Source: Clostridia bacterium (GTDB lineage: Bacteria; Bacillota; Clostridia; Christensenellales; UBA1242). From it: a stretch of 64,000 bases of DNA. Location: positions 1 through 64,000 of the forward strand of contig JAFQTP010000008.1 of assembly GCA_017409005.1 (NCBI GenBank). Direction: 5' to 3'. This document shows, in pieces, positions 27,101 to 29,660 of this stretch. The translations under genes were made by a program, and so were the position numbers. Each line of letters starts with the position of its first letter. Position 1 is the stretch's first letter. The notes below the pieces were generated by a model that did not search any database, was not told where the DNA came from, and saw nothing but the letters and a program-made list of their open reading frames with translations.

Positions 27101-28435
27101 CTTGATAAATCTACAACTCATTTAAACATTGATGTAAACAATGGCGTTGGTGGTGGCGTAGTTGGTATTAACACTGCAACAATCGACCAAGTTTCTTCAA
27201 GTTCAAATGTTATTAACAATGTTAACGGCGGAATAGTTGGCGGTATTGTGGGCGATAACCAAGGAGTTCTAACAAATGCATTCTTTGAAGGAACATTGGT
27301 TGCAAACAAAACTGCACAAGCAGCAGGTGGTGTGGTTGGTAACAATGCTGGTTCTGTTAAGTTTACATATGCAAATGCGTCTAAATTTACTGCAACTGGC
27401 AATGTTGGTGGTGTAATTGGTGTAACATCTAACTACACAACAAACGAAGTAACAGAATCTGATTTAGTTGCTTACAACTACTTCAGTTCAAGCATGGGTC
27501 TTGCAGCAAGTCAAGGTATTGGCAAAGCAGGCTCAACAACTCACTCTTCCTATGCTTCAAGCTTCTACTTAAGCCGTGCTGAAAGTAAAACAAGTGCTCA
27601 ATTAAAAACCGAAGCTACATATGAAAATTGGGATTACGACTTTATTTGGGCAATTGATTATACCGATGGCAACTTAAACGAAGGTTACCCATTATTCTTC
27701 TTTAACAATAGCTATCAAGTGGTTAAAGTAACAGTTACTCACGAAGATTACGATAAAGATGCGTTAAAACATGGTGATGTAATACGTCGTAACTTTGTTC
27801 AAGACGGAACACAAAGCGAACGTGTTATTAACGAACAAGCTTTAACAGAAGATGTTTACGTTCTAACCGGAAACTACATCGGATTCGATGTTGTTCCTAG
27901 GGAAGAAGGTTTAATTGAAAAAGTTACCGTAGACGGAATTGAACAAACCGGAACGGCAAGGGAATATATTGAGTGGGGCGAAACCACAAGCGACCATACT
28001 ATTGAAGTTTACTTCATTAGAAAGAAATATGAATTTACTATTAATGGTGTTATTAATGCTGCAGAAGGTTACACAGTTTCAAGCGATACTCGCATTACAG
28101 TAATTGCTAAAAATATGGATACCGGAACTTCATACTTCATTGTTCTAAACAATGGCGACACCAAAAAGTTATACGATATTTCTCGTGGACATTATGTGTT
28201 AATTGTTAACCCTCCAATGTATTACGACCCAACAATTCAATTAATCGATAGTAAAAATTCAACTCCAGAAAGTCCAGTAGTTATTGAACAGGTTGCAGGA
28301 AAGAAATATGAATTCGACCTACTTCCAACTTCAACCGATGCTGAACTAACTGTGGTAATTACAAAAACAAACGAACGTTGGTTAAACGATTCTTCACACA
28401 ACCTAGATCAAACCTACGTTCGACCTGAAGAGTAA
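851..28435 (+). CDS. Giant GLUG/InlB-like repeat surface protein, main part
   Basis: About 9,200 residues (roughly 1 MDa), rich in Thr, Asn, Ser, Tyr and Val. The frame is open from 809. The TTG at 851 is only the first permitted start codon and has no well-spaced ribosome binding site, so the real start is probably off-window, before the TGA at 806-808. GLUG-type beta-helix modules lie near residues 1-770, 1390-1820, 5580-6330, 6930-7680 and 8190-8950. Between them are beta-sandwich or InlB-like stretches, for example YTFLGWFN near residue 3693 and NYIFNGWQVN near 5406. GLUG and InlB repeats are typical of exported bacterial surface proteins, so adhesion or interaction with a host, glycan or other cells is a fair inference; no ligand can be named. 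The C-terminus (ending TYVRPEE) has no LPXTG motif, membrane helix or evident wall-binding domain. Two tandem terminators follow. Confidence 0.88.
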   Translation: MVQSTPELLWGVPNTTSTSTQYKYFKQTTSITLYNSHSYYGIMSASTNDDFYGHYNGAGNTITLDRNTSTATDYFRSIFGSHNYGVITNLNVTFDSDSGVRYFDYSSGWAYYGLIVRYNYGLIKDVNIILPSNINITTTFSSNSLYFGMIAGYNGTSSSNVSTDATGRIIDCVVRSSSTSYALTFNDSTSRTSYATYFGGIVGSVSSGLVEGCAYLVATTNYNVSGTAADYVAPIAGTSSSSSYLKNCLAVNYYQYYYGSQPSTQTFTFGSPSSTNTYFGAIAGNGVNHTTCFSLATTSASVYKKYGISDNVDAKKVTTSLSTKSTLESNGFNFNYPWCATNNNQSTYEFAPGLVSMAMVGGTDGGYSYPSTTSTSTNYKQYTDNGYTVYEISTRGKFWGMMNYIKTNSSSSSKVAFVITADIDMGYWSYAHMSAGYSSYLGAVLPQYFVIDGGFNSSTGHSRISGIKLKLDYSHTPVSSGSQYVSLFSSIKGTIKNVIFDDCYVEYDQIRMQDQTSPNGSSAEYVSLLGRIETTGKLENVEVNCDVYFYNYTNAETHHDFTGIVTADIRCSNSSTIAIDGLKVEGNLNIVGARANGQGNDFFGGVTGYLVTGTVNQIAALNNVYMPSGQSNSSATRRIGGAFGATETGAIVNNSYYGTAGSVYQGYDPSTSSKHGVFVGWMSGTLTNCYSYVASTPSTTQIYNFGEESSATLNNCYSYSKSGLSSTPDTTAYTTFTSVPDAWDNKLIWYMYATNGTERPTLWIHNPNGRLVNLTTQNAAKGIIQTYRTDVELADGTCLEADTTSTGSGDKTDSFYIDTRYRMGSAATGTSALNDTTANDQHLYFRVKDENKDNIPNRDRYVLVVTVNYYNSFVSSTALTTNEYTQETTDTKIQKVVGVAKFDNTSTYKRWRPINVTVTTGKTIYSVVLNTPSLQSMSGATATAGGVDLSYYYQIKRNGASSFGTETDTNKDSQYDASTADAFSNISRTSDTVYDISNSVKLYYGDTIKFILKKGTSTIPFSTSRYSTSANISTNVGWFQTSSAKTASAILNDTNVVADDTNFTPSAQAAASTDNTLEILINPTTAMKFADYVANKNTSNKHYTPKFRRLTKVVLNMGIVRADNLKPDARTDMAGDNASDVTKFTTPATSNQLTYIEGGQTFSLTFPATAYQYLSGVNANRYQFSAAQYWDSYAVVANPSNVVNKQSGFTASQAAGSPQELTTDQITGESITGLNVVNSATAYYEQEVLVAYTYDDFNLKIKVTEDNTGFLGDNNVLNKYAKYTINNDYRVIGDDSVANKATSDKTQEQQINDIKGRLTIVVEADLSRYYLDSTVGLLALDTIVTADAGNTGHERTMRITVTFYIVTDRDITFNFKQYTDYSDVAATAFNGGDGSVDSPYEINSAAQLAYFFNKCNTDATYLAKHYKLTTDIDYAALNYSSGGFTLKPSHTPVGVGTAFSGTFDGNKYSIKNFYIESDKQYVGLFGQVTGTIKRLVLENATIIGNKLSTSGSQDAYVGGLAAQLQGNGTIDRCGVTYGFGTNDVQSDNSITSYGPTQNTGDRIPTSKSVTLSNYALYNNVGGLVGATTGSAIITRSFFDGVIKGDNVVGGLVGLMEGNSKIVGSYNVGALTGRVVSGIAGKIYHKNTLSTKIANVIAYSYNYGTLVGSEHDNSAYGSTIRSGITRFDYKLGNDNNAAPVVVYSYSVYGANPPNAITYISDTTINKKYASLTIPAVSSLANFAEYNKIGTSNNDYNNQSKYIANSAGLLFFDTNADNEINQSGIQNETNTNFGDWDMPTIGADISYAKQHNHGTPFIPTIGNCYEVIIRAYYNNNKINGVEESKLHDAVGWNWNTSSEIKKLNSIKYYYKTSANADPVANFGITRDSEFGELWTLRYVKKKPAGAAEQTHVDPNEPAIAEIASKSVSQTITSDVEFFFYFYRTTVNLHYYPTTNYFNNAVTSKELVIDNANSDTYFDASKAINNVINIAVSSSAFVLQEIRVRHPYKQSAGTTLTTDSSWVVGTEGVDYESVRFNYDGTVVTDEHSTLTSDSKGVQINSNAGSASSVGLRYVVYSNRIQIVGTDISGNIEVAVIAAEKISLKAVAADVTDLSSTTVSIQAVNGNDGTSGFNAKLYSSAPSGGVVKAEYSGSSLLDLKTTAANYVIPLVYLNSFDANDFVYYEYELKYNIVDAKVSGGGIDYNSDDLDDVLYSIDMGTINAYTNLLDDADDYVGYARSSFSKFFKAGNGADDSSFMYVCNSSNGYGESGSQNVTFNKSGSAIEFKFTFVVCTTETIVTINLSNVIDANNARTTLKDYLTSNLYINLYTNKDKTLFKLTSDNIDVSKLESNGIVKVKFNVINQALFGLDLSAINLIDAAGGSDSVISKYYFTHSSLTYSYNGSTQNRRYRYYWSGEYNSDNSLTDISRISVLKHNLLTAETEPTKINVDAEKNTISYRSNEGNLTKEFTLNVIEQLSVDTRVQLAGNFGTEYKYVPLVYAWNSTSPDFAILPPTRTVDNNNLVTYGNTYGRNFAYNFVDYQSGSDRSINFALNWSRGVNTTSAGNAAYYKTVNISNVYSSLAYNTDGSALTANDVTLQALRNHYWWTAMYYGIDTSKLLTTTNDTDFFSGKTDSGSNAQTYSIASMLNDLKVAPVIKSTLELQVKTIKLEVRNKNFPPSTLLADSADGTSQLRYFYNTPLPTTSVMLSGNNRVFAVNDTKTRLNNNGQFEVITDANVSTKYGLDGYTDSYNHVTTAPSSLTTESKRYIQIYTENNASIFIDGTDGAKIPYYTKKTYEISAGAELLTEAFDMYYAAVDASFQFSTNNNSIETKSITFVNTDIRFDEEEIGKITVGSSDVNSIEFFTANNVYANDALSAGSVQLKGYAADAATRTKKQVYTNKTGTNVLNEENANVAHVMSDLFAKEGMSDDNVEAGILIFSYHPNILIKMYGEFKTTSLNAATPEMSSRLIDAGKMYRIEAFGVQPNGSKYEAQPNASDTATVDSDYNINVSSRVFNGSLYINLRFKLTSDIQKYFDFDGIYIIDARLDGGRMKVSGTTGLIDELNTEYFDNKYYSVQGITGYNVDTTTNHKGGYISSTSPTANLSSGWRTICYKLPSVGYDENGDPLVYTQEYQFVFIEKTREVYYAVENSPLGDSNYTITSVSEYVENGTESRPISTARSTTKSYVSNGKTYYVNYFVAGALGIYNFDTQIPDQSDYRENYVFGFYGYGTVPNPTENRIKTGANGSLYYVNTLSSTATSGTLKFTFDNSAVTTAAFETATNFSGQSAYKDFAVIRVIIYRVTDVSVGVRTAFASDLSDGGMSLFDGYSSIVAERNNSAVSQNTKSSATSNTTANYRQGAIFGTTYHEADSFVYTITLKDGFKVNKLELYLNGATSSPIVINFSDFVEEEYLYPNNTHAVDDGQGDTQCFVSYSEANKTVTIKVAESGYTRNYAYQTGKYFLLHIYEELINFDVKAVAYEFNYSTTKPNGEAKENAIENPFADTEIAFTADIKFKSNLITNNVFTYTLGDGGSYTAKYTDNNVSDPEFLVKVGRFTKIRNVNYSFNATGNRLTLLNNQFKRRSWTINVEQNIEGNGPAQIDTMEGKAVVSVKDVETPTPYATNNLVVLLTLERYYQLEHIDPIIYNISTAAVLPTVIEPGSYSVSTTSVYTNGSYYRSGSQYSVGFNYNSENIINQYTFLGWFNAAVSDTGLIQITNRVVENIANLVLTQDTIVVPVFAEKHYIFWLVSDGGADIVASGVTATDYSELAYYYNGRVENVDNKEIPVKGKKLYNYSESGIEYATEITKAQTEISNIKSLLEANGYTYGQDYRIVGACSEAKIVATPYLDYRIIALKQGSTAPTVNEVLPKNYTYSVGLKGYYENFENPTVQVTLNVFDFMDKSGFATSFTDANQNPETYCSGYFAVRTGSVVEMYASAAYVKPNSSTLIDFEDQTYYYVDAFDHDLIVDGNTEDGVRKVYFVDSATTSDDDIDTLLAFNSSTNYEGVATFKADSANEIADVEPITLYANKEIATANPNVSYVFDYFVFKCIDKTEDGKGGFIRTVRGEDIIINSTTTGDSLDNRTRFAFTYNQDSTNISYVSLSYRPFYADEDSGNANMCTQGEYIAVYKKVFNVTNETYIMEYNSDGSIKTETNGSQTLTKTDELIQKVQVKYDITQPVLIFAQQKIDNTTIDPLEFRGCNATNKAFRYVEGTTITYKTIYSDKLESENKVYGYSSRKLLVPNASEFTNGAETENLFVDFVTSIKLNNNSFAGEYKHLFRRVFYYNFNVLPTDAASGADLVTYEGSTNILTWNNSSNPADVRTSEGIYHAFEGESVNFELTPKITNGVQQYVFKYFSYANSVVSSNRTQLAINLANTNKTESKTPNGVGSYYSAALGLTQTIEELEWATLTFTASFSTAYYDATTSSKQICYFAEYDRLKQIDIAVDKAKSDIDTYVNLSASSQQTNLLSQVASAKYVLLDASTKDLVENKDNTSIIFKVLVRDGRTLNIKIVTADANVYRISEWNEEAISGKLYNIVNNGSGVSVSDTYGSTLVTSTCTNADGFGTTALQFGTIGGDDVIGTYTATLIKTYHVVNPNYITGYTTISKTQTGGSVEYSYNGNAVVNPSGQTRYDDGVILTISGIPSEGYNFSGLIINNPVSDSDLGSYKITGSGGNYIVDAHVIDSMFAEEVQNSINNRLTNNMVYKFTINSETSTTQQQVVNYDFTSMYGVFREIQYYVEHRFGWIGKSEYKTLDNDAQAPRITLIPLTNLELFRDPVYDGKDNTNYVVGYFGEYQITCEILPTNIYLAKYHTSQTVLFESLGYNITADQLNDENTVPIENLVPTEELEQGQVNSYLLRADPEKIDSDKFKPKDLDLYFNSSTYRFNSNLTDRVSIVTWLVTINRYTLDAVISKGENVHLFEDITSIDLDKSLGFKKFDIYNEDNQPVESAAIANDGAYYVETHYKIIMSTIYTKFNDLSTVYGEDNKEYVYENLEFFGLYKKTIAEDDSVEYKLVAETEFLYDQGKIQYLINKSNEGNAGDYVFAFRQRELVTINYELMNGDAVDSDLQHKILTDGITFNSDNLDSEMNEEVKSLNTSLTETNEYFYILDESKGHYNSFWTYVDEKVSFNVVKYIDEITRYNPVSLEIFAHDYPEEDGVNPALYGRYSDPANPLICILTAEGYVFLESNSSEITVLFAKTKIVTIMLDTQYQYNPIEDIHFTLEFLYNSEAGNNSEIIGSFDPDSSDFYLHAGNQITLNIEEGSVLRFSLFEWIPEGDNLYYRFNYVSYLENKVLTSAINGLEHEYYISIPETYLLEINTIDLSDDDNIYHVNHIQMYEYKYNSNPMSLSFFELETYMSADLSADGLRKDIYGGANAIVTGGTGYENKSGFYDIWTQFKLTLSLQENYIFNGWQVNRSPLIGAEPGTYDSGDIVTTNNTSVITKVATQHYEIIAVFSINDSNLNIFGEGLVVVDKQSVTDNGTTKVQDEQRFSNNAKNHSFKVISKVITIIAEPSAYSEVIVENCYFRYVKNNEYNYFTEADGTLTITENGDGTVSFTYNNKDLYYVEAYIEFRSSTWAVDGNFIGPSGDGTITSPYLISSAKELGWVSYIHSAAASQGTSPSAGKYFKLINNIDLTGHYWLPIGNNESGTWPFAGTFDGNGYTISNMSLYAFENIFYAGNYQMEVVKNIGFFGYTENANIYNLQLSGSVEYRSNGTITRDEDNAYDFKEATDPRKATILNYDVIYMGAIIGNMNNTNIVYVPFNNNVTYIECNVRNDHSYTEVSIGGIIGKASGTNSLQDVGYNSTITINNFKCASSYAGGLVGMISGGNTSIKASRAKASENVLVTGKYVGIVGGLIGKSTATQLTISDSYYNGGISAQNTTTGGIVASGTATTNNVYFKCSLATTSLVGEYRYVSGTYEPLTYNYNYPWEKTAEAPTLWVLDNVKDTIDTSSISLNPTNGEYLITNVTEFKWFVANMATLDAPVARVTADLDFAGTIWSVVESVPENVVLDFSGYTVKNVRVLNGNAMFNKNYGLIKNIVLTESGNYNSFAIGSQAMLVNENHGTIEHVQLNADVVNKHFDQSFNSTQLIVGGAVAQMLTTAGANIQKSYFIGHIDVQADRLNTAYVGGLVGRVNGVQNALISQNYTVTDINVNANSATKLYVAGLIAEIINSNSAQVLDNYAGLDQYPQIKVADNVTADNTLVGTITIPSSFTTTNTVVANVIGAINGTSTNTAVKRIYGVNNVNLAALNLGSIGYIATPANVTINYAYALDSTVNGTPAYGTKESSANLLNKTSGLYDNWDFVDIWTFNELSTATYKYPILQETDNTHTIYITINFELGPFGYVYSEQNEYLYELFDTYGPPIKLEVTKEDGSKVLEDIHYITRVQSQSLDTTKTLYSGITGVVRIPHLKDVKLVNVPNPNPTNMNTYMFLHSSFLDGSNTSLLATPGDNNQTNIETDVEVKVGVKDYTLSFNYKWYRYAVSVDANSYDLGNVSITRVNNEVKNVDEDASGNNIDYSTIVETNGTYLHGELVKLSAMANATAGLLKWQKVGAEDITRYSEDDKCIYIDAPYSRCYDESYDEAAYQAALLEAKANLKEGEYIFDRKTFDLYFYVNAETAGTYKAYFVNTYDVTFSVSPEDYGVLTELDLDHTNNHEKHICANRFVNSSIALEIDGEQYYNISSITTYDASGVPHLKYVEGAVVVVRPRVINTNYKIDRVTHTKVGNTDEVLAIDSNNTATSEDYANHLNLDFSEDWYYHQRAVFTVLTVDSFSAGNYEFKLELIEYKITVVTSKGGAYSAVDGDGDPYTLITDGETSYYSIIGGQDITFSLVPEIRYALAEFNLTVDELPITRPDDYVDKSYLEVIANSENFALNNNTVYDFGDAFIYLLSRVNSDMTLYINYAQYTWYDHGKQPNKNFFTETTGIQIVNGIEYDGTTQERAYQIQTSDQLARVIYLVNSNLSYTNANGSFFYKDAFYKIISDAIDLETKFWSPIGGYTGTSFDGTIFSGTDDYRTTTHRTIKNIYMDPYEITLSNGVVISNLAQFATGIGFIGKSVNGLISNVKLNNVNVVYERETLTNIGGYIGYADGARVFNGQITDGTFTLNTESVAGSIIGYADNGSTIFKVSSNTNFVINSNNCYVGGLVGNNNGLVNASYYNGKIVNNNINVVGGLVGYNNGIINMSYVNANISTASLNNVGVIVGFEKLPSEIINSYFVTGKLDDGVNPPYSGTNEKPVGSWIEDNEDYDIELVGVQDSYKGFNFENIYTMTNNGPVHFAPVFDYTSASLQGSGTKQDPYLIGSSYAFLTFINQINSGDETYNNPNVYYQITANFSMNGFDYQIIEEFNANLNGGGNTITGLHIGTNVMDNVALFRVNNGVIRDVKFEQAVIVGNNNVAGLVVTNNGIIHGVVFDGNIMGRNNVAGIVATNQNGTLVRLGSHAVVAGNTNVGGVVATLIESNVDSYNDVYVFKFDPTTNKPIINYTGLTESYSRAHVVGNNVVGGVVAEATNTTSHVAIKNVYNTGNVYAENTLAGIVGKATNIHILYTYSYGDIVSYSNDATPENASLAEAGHIVGYANNVTIGYVENGSDMGVAIAPNDGKHVYLTKANTFIEPSISSIGNNVGSTVRTRIFDYTTLLQQDTFTQFGFDFINMWRYFDPDPEDGVLFNYGLPILKFFHSHLIKISVNEFGGFTPFLIINGVDVDVNINEDGEIYVLEGDTLRIDFKADTYYHLYEQIVDIEGETKILEPELDERGVPDNRLKFYSYTFPAVKAPHTIHVNFTIDRYKFEMHTICAQVNIPVGAITLLNEDGSINDSGIYNHGEVVKLKVSELDHYRLIGLTHIRYNVAPNNAYASTSTSNMTYDVTEDTVNSRVQVTEEVTDEESGAVSIQNVYNTYVYTHETHDGVYTVDETRKLHTTLINGNNTELNYSTQELTITFIANDYTANGTDASAEACYPAIGHYQAEFIKQYDLQITIKTWIDINIPQESPYVGGTYNATISDGINEYPIVDDTGYGIIDHGTVVTIDSTPGNIGENLAYNFIDYTNGVRPDHEVLSTNKIESFEINETRTIYTNFELRGYDIEIKLGKNGQLILYKQNTVTNEWVPTTFTEPRTYTITIKHGYILKFTSQANPTYAIERVVASESKPDDTQEVIISSSLMTREMEYRNVTGPFSVELTFRRQVWTDFPSEFLLGEGTKENPYLITNGHDLGLIANEVNLNGNTYEGKYFKVYPLDDEGNSIEAIDLIEYYFQPIGVPGEPTKQFKGIISGEFKTFTNIKIESIASQVGFFTQPNAVVSNLNFTNVMVISTTAGATVGAVAAHNLGTFTNIQVEGTGKFEGSDDVKGVRASGNVGGIVGINDGTLEKVKSIIEVTSNGSYAGGIVGINNGSIINANNSGAVIGAEGSEYVGGIAGLTSSTSIIKQAANYANITGKIAGGLVGNFGGSLTDVYNRGRVSGSSYAGGLFGYKTTGTGVTATIKNAYSAGQIVGGQYGGIYGYVNSDVELDFSNVYYVSSYAGNVAQTGATSKTINELTTISTFSGYDFVEIWGMTNKLADSVTYHDNLPFIWSVSTWDYWKDSATEIVPDENGVYHITSAEELIWVSNQVNSVEDFSTDVTFVLDNDINLFGHYFTPIGTSVNNFKGIFDGNNHTIYGLTIENQYNTYCDNSVGLFAYVNNAELTDVNMALVHITSNKQYAGALVGLATSSEISLIDINLEDAINAGVVKSFSETSAYIGAIAGSIAGGILDKSTTHLNIDVNNGVGGGVVGINTATIDQVSSSSNVINNVNGGIVGGIVGDNQGVLTNAFFEGTLVANKTAQAAGGVVGNNAGSVKFTYANASKFTATGNVGGVIGVTSNYTTNEVTESDLVAYNYFSSSMGLAASQGIGKAGSTTHSSYASSFYLSRAESKTSAQLKTEATYENWDYDFIWAIDYTDGNLNEGYPLFFFNNSYQVVKVTVTHEDYDKDALKHGDVIRRNFVQDGTQSERVINEQALTEDVYVLTGNYIGFDVVPREEGLIEKVTVDGIEQTGTAREYIEWGETTSDHTIEVYFIRKKYEFTINGVINAAEGYTVSSDTRITVIAKNMDTGTSYFIVLNNGDTKKLYDISRGHYVLIVNPPMYYDPTIQLIDSKNSTPESPVVIEQVAGKKYEFDLLPTSTDAELTVVITKTNERWLNDSSHNLDQTYVRPEE
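5018..6300 (+). other. GLUG module 2 of the giant protein
   Basis: Opens with GGDGSVDSPYEINSAAQL, followed by FSGTFDGNKYSIKNFYI and the classic GLUG rungs YVGGLAAQL, NVGGLVGATTG and VVGGLVGLMEG. It closes near GDWDMPTI and TPFIPTI. A beta-rich non-GLUG segment at nt 3175-5000 separates it from module 1. Confidence 0.75.
6300..17590 (+). other. Long beta-rich central segment with InlB-like repeats
   Basis: About 3,760 residues without recognisable GLUG rungs. They are rich in beta-strand-forming residues (T, V, I, Y, N). Two stretches, YTFLGWFN (nt ~11926) and NYIFNGWQVN (nt ~17066), resemble the core of InlB B-repeats. I could not assign the rest to a named fold. It may be a stalk made of many diverged Ig-like domains; that is inference. 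Confidence 0.5.
17590..19830 (+). other. GLUG module 3 of the giant protein
   Basis: Opens with SGDGTITSPYLISSAKEL, then FAGTFDGNGYTISNMSL and rungs such as YAGGLVGMISGG and YVGIVGGLIGKS. It contains an inner closing block (NYPWEKTAEAPTLWVLDN), a second sub-module, and an outer closing motif WDFVDIWTF with YPIL. It therefore holds two tandem GLUG units. Confidence 0.78.
19850..21620 (+). other. Divergent InlB-like linker between GLUG modules 3 and 4
   Basis: Contains repeated beta units such as YKITVVTSKGGAYSAV and TFSLVPEIRYALAEF, ending in TLYINYAQYTWYD, just before the next module opening. The pattern fits divergent InlB B-repeat domains. A similar linker lies at nt ~23890-25420, between modules 4 and 5. 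Confidence 0.5.
21630..23890 (+). other. GLUG module 4 of the giant protein (two tandem units)
   Basis: The first unit starts near YDGTTQERAYQIQTSDQL and has rungs YVGGLVGNNNGLV and VVGGLVGYNNGII. The second starts with GSGTKQDPYLIGSS and has NVAGLVVTNNGII, NVAGIVATNQNG and VVGGVVAEATN. It closes with FDFINMWRYF and YGLPIL. Confidence 0.78.
25430..27710 (+). other. GLUG module 5 of the giant protein (two tandem units)
   Basis: The first unit opens with GEGTKENPYLITNGHDL and closes with YDFVEIWGMTN. The second opens with DENGVYHITSAEEL, has FKGIFDGNNHTIYGLTI, and closes with YDFIWAIDY and GYPLFFF. Rungs include NVGGIVGINDGTL, YAGGIVGINNGSI and GVGGGVVGINTATI. This is the last module before the ~240-residue C-terminal domain. 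Confidence 0.78.
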
Positions 28436-28448
28436 TCTTTAGTAACAA

Positions 28449-28487
28449 GACAAAATAAGCGCAATGAAATCATTTGCGCTTTTTGTC
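28449..28487 (+). terminator. Terminator 1 after the giant gene
   Basis: Long hairpin with GACAAAA and AAGCGCAATGA on the left and TCATTTGCGCTT and TTTGTC on the right, with one bulged T in the right arm. It begins 14 bases after the stop codon. Confidence 0.8.
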
Positions 28488-28503
28488 GTTTTTAAAATAA
28501 ATT

Positions 28504-28530
28504 AAAAGTGGTGCAATTGCATCACTTTTT
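28504..28530 (+). terminator. Terminator 2 after the giant gene
   Basis: AAAAGTGGTGCA and TGCATCACTTTT form a stem with one G-T wobble around a short AATT centre, followed by T residues. It is the second terminator in tandem and insulates ykvI from the giant gene. Confidence 0.7.
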
Positions 28531-28565
28531 TAATAATTTAAAACATAATTTAATATACTTATATT

Positions 28566-29597
28566 ATGAAAAAATCATTCACTTTAACTTGTTTAATTTT
28601 AGCAAGCGTAATAGGTGCAGGTTTTGCAAGTGGTAAGGAAATACAAGTGTTTTTTACTAAATATGGCGTTATTAGTTTTGTTACCATAGTTGTGGCATAT
28701 TTTTTGTTTTCGTGGGCATTTAAAAAGTTTTTATTATATGGAAATTTAACAAAACCAAAAACATTTTTTGATGCAACAAGCAATTTGTTTGGTAAATTTT
28801 CTAAGGTAATAAACACTTTTATTTTAGTCTGCTATTTTATAATTTTGGCTGGTATGTTTGCGGGTGTGCACGAAGTTTATTTAAATGTGTTTAATTCAAC
28901 GCTGGCAAAAATTTTGGTTGTAGTAACAGTTATACTTGCAGCACTTGAAAATAGTGGTGGAATTAAAGTAATTAACACTATTAATAACATTTTTGTTCCA
29001 ATAACAATGCTTGTGTTAATAATTTCAGCGTTTTTAACTTTTAAAACAACAAATCAATTTTCTTCTGCAACTAATTTAACAACATTTGGTGGTGGCATTT
29101 TAGCGGTGTTTACATATGTAGGAATAAATATTTTGCTTTCGGGAAGCATGCTTATTTCTGTGGGTGAAAAATATAGTAAAACAAACATTAATGTTGCTTC
29201 AAAATTTAGTGCAATTATTTTAGTGTTAATAATGTTTTTATTTAACTTGGTTTTAATAAACAATAACATTAACACATCAATGCCAATGCTTTCGCTTTCG
29301 TTTGAAATCAACTGGTGGTGGGGAATAATTACACTTGTTTGCATTTGGTTTAGCATATATTCAGCAATAACAAGCGTTACGTTTGTGTTATCAAATTTAA
29401 TGTTTAAAAGTAGCAATTGTTTTAGTGGAAATTTAATTGTATGTGTAATAGCTTACATAGTTAGCTTGTTTGGTTTTAATAATATAGTTGAATTTTTATA
29501 TCCAATTATTGGTGTGGTGGGCATTGTTTTTATCATTGTTTTGGCTTTTAAGTTGAAAACTGTTTTAAAACAAAAAAGGTATACTATGCAAACTTAA
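28566..29597 (+). CDS. YkvI-family membrane transporter-like protein
   Basis: 343 residues with about ten hydrophobic segments. The N-terminus has the YkvI-type signature VIGAGFASGKEIQVFF at residues 15-30, where an unwound first helix binds substrate in related LeuT-fold transporters. The family belongs to the APC superfamily and is poorly characterised; the substrate is unknown. The ATG at 28566 places the signature where the family expects it. No Shine-Dalgarno sequence precedes it, and a TATACT box ends only 6 bases upstream (28554-28559), so the mRNA may be leaderless. It is a single-gene unit, flanked upstream by the giant gene's terminators and downstream by a bidirectional terminator. 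Confidence 0.8.
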   Translation: MKKSFTLTCLILASVIGAGFASGKEIQVFFTKYGVISFVTIVVAYFLFSWAFKKFLLYGNLTKPKTFFDATSNLFGKFSKVINTFILVCYFIILAGMFAGVHEVYLNVFNSTLAKILVVVTVILAALENSGGIKVINTINNIFVPITMLVLIISAFLTFKTTNQFSSATNLTTFGGGILAVFTYVGINILLSGSMLISVGEKYSKTNINVASKFSAIILVLIMFLFNLVLINNNINTSMPMLSLSFEINWWWGIITLVCIWFSIYSAITSVTFVLSNLMFKSSNCFSGNLIVCVIAYIVSLFGFNNIVEFLYPIIGVVGIVFIIVLAFKLKTVLKQKRYTMQT

Positions 29598-29623
29598 TAA
29601 AAAGGCTTAATAAAGCAGAAAAT

Positions 29624-29660
29624 AAACATCTTGAATAGTAGGTTCAAGATGTTTGTTTTT
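29624..29660. terminator. Bidirectional terminator between ykvI and the ABC permease gene
   Basis: A perfect 12-base stem, AAACATCTTGAA with TTCAAGATGTTT, around a 7-base loop, followed by GTTTTTT. Both sides carry T or A tracts and the flanking genes converge. Confidence 0.85.

Noticed and set aside
851..28435. Many shorter open frames on both strands inside the giant gene
   Set aside because: They have no ribosome binding sites or recognisable products and arise from the repetitive, AT-rich coding sequence.
28300..28435. Sortase signal at the C-terminus of the giant protein
   Set aside because: No LPXTG-like motif, hydrophobic helix or basic tail is present in the last 100 residues.
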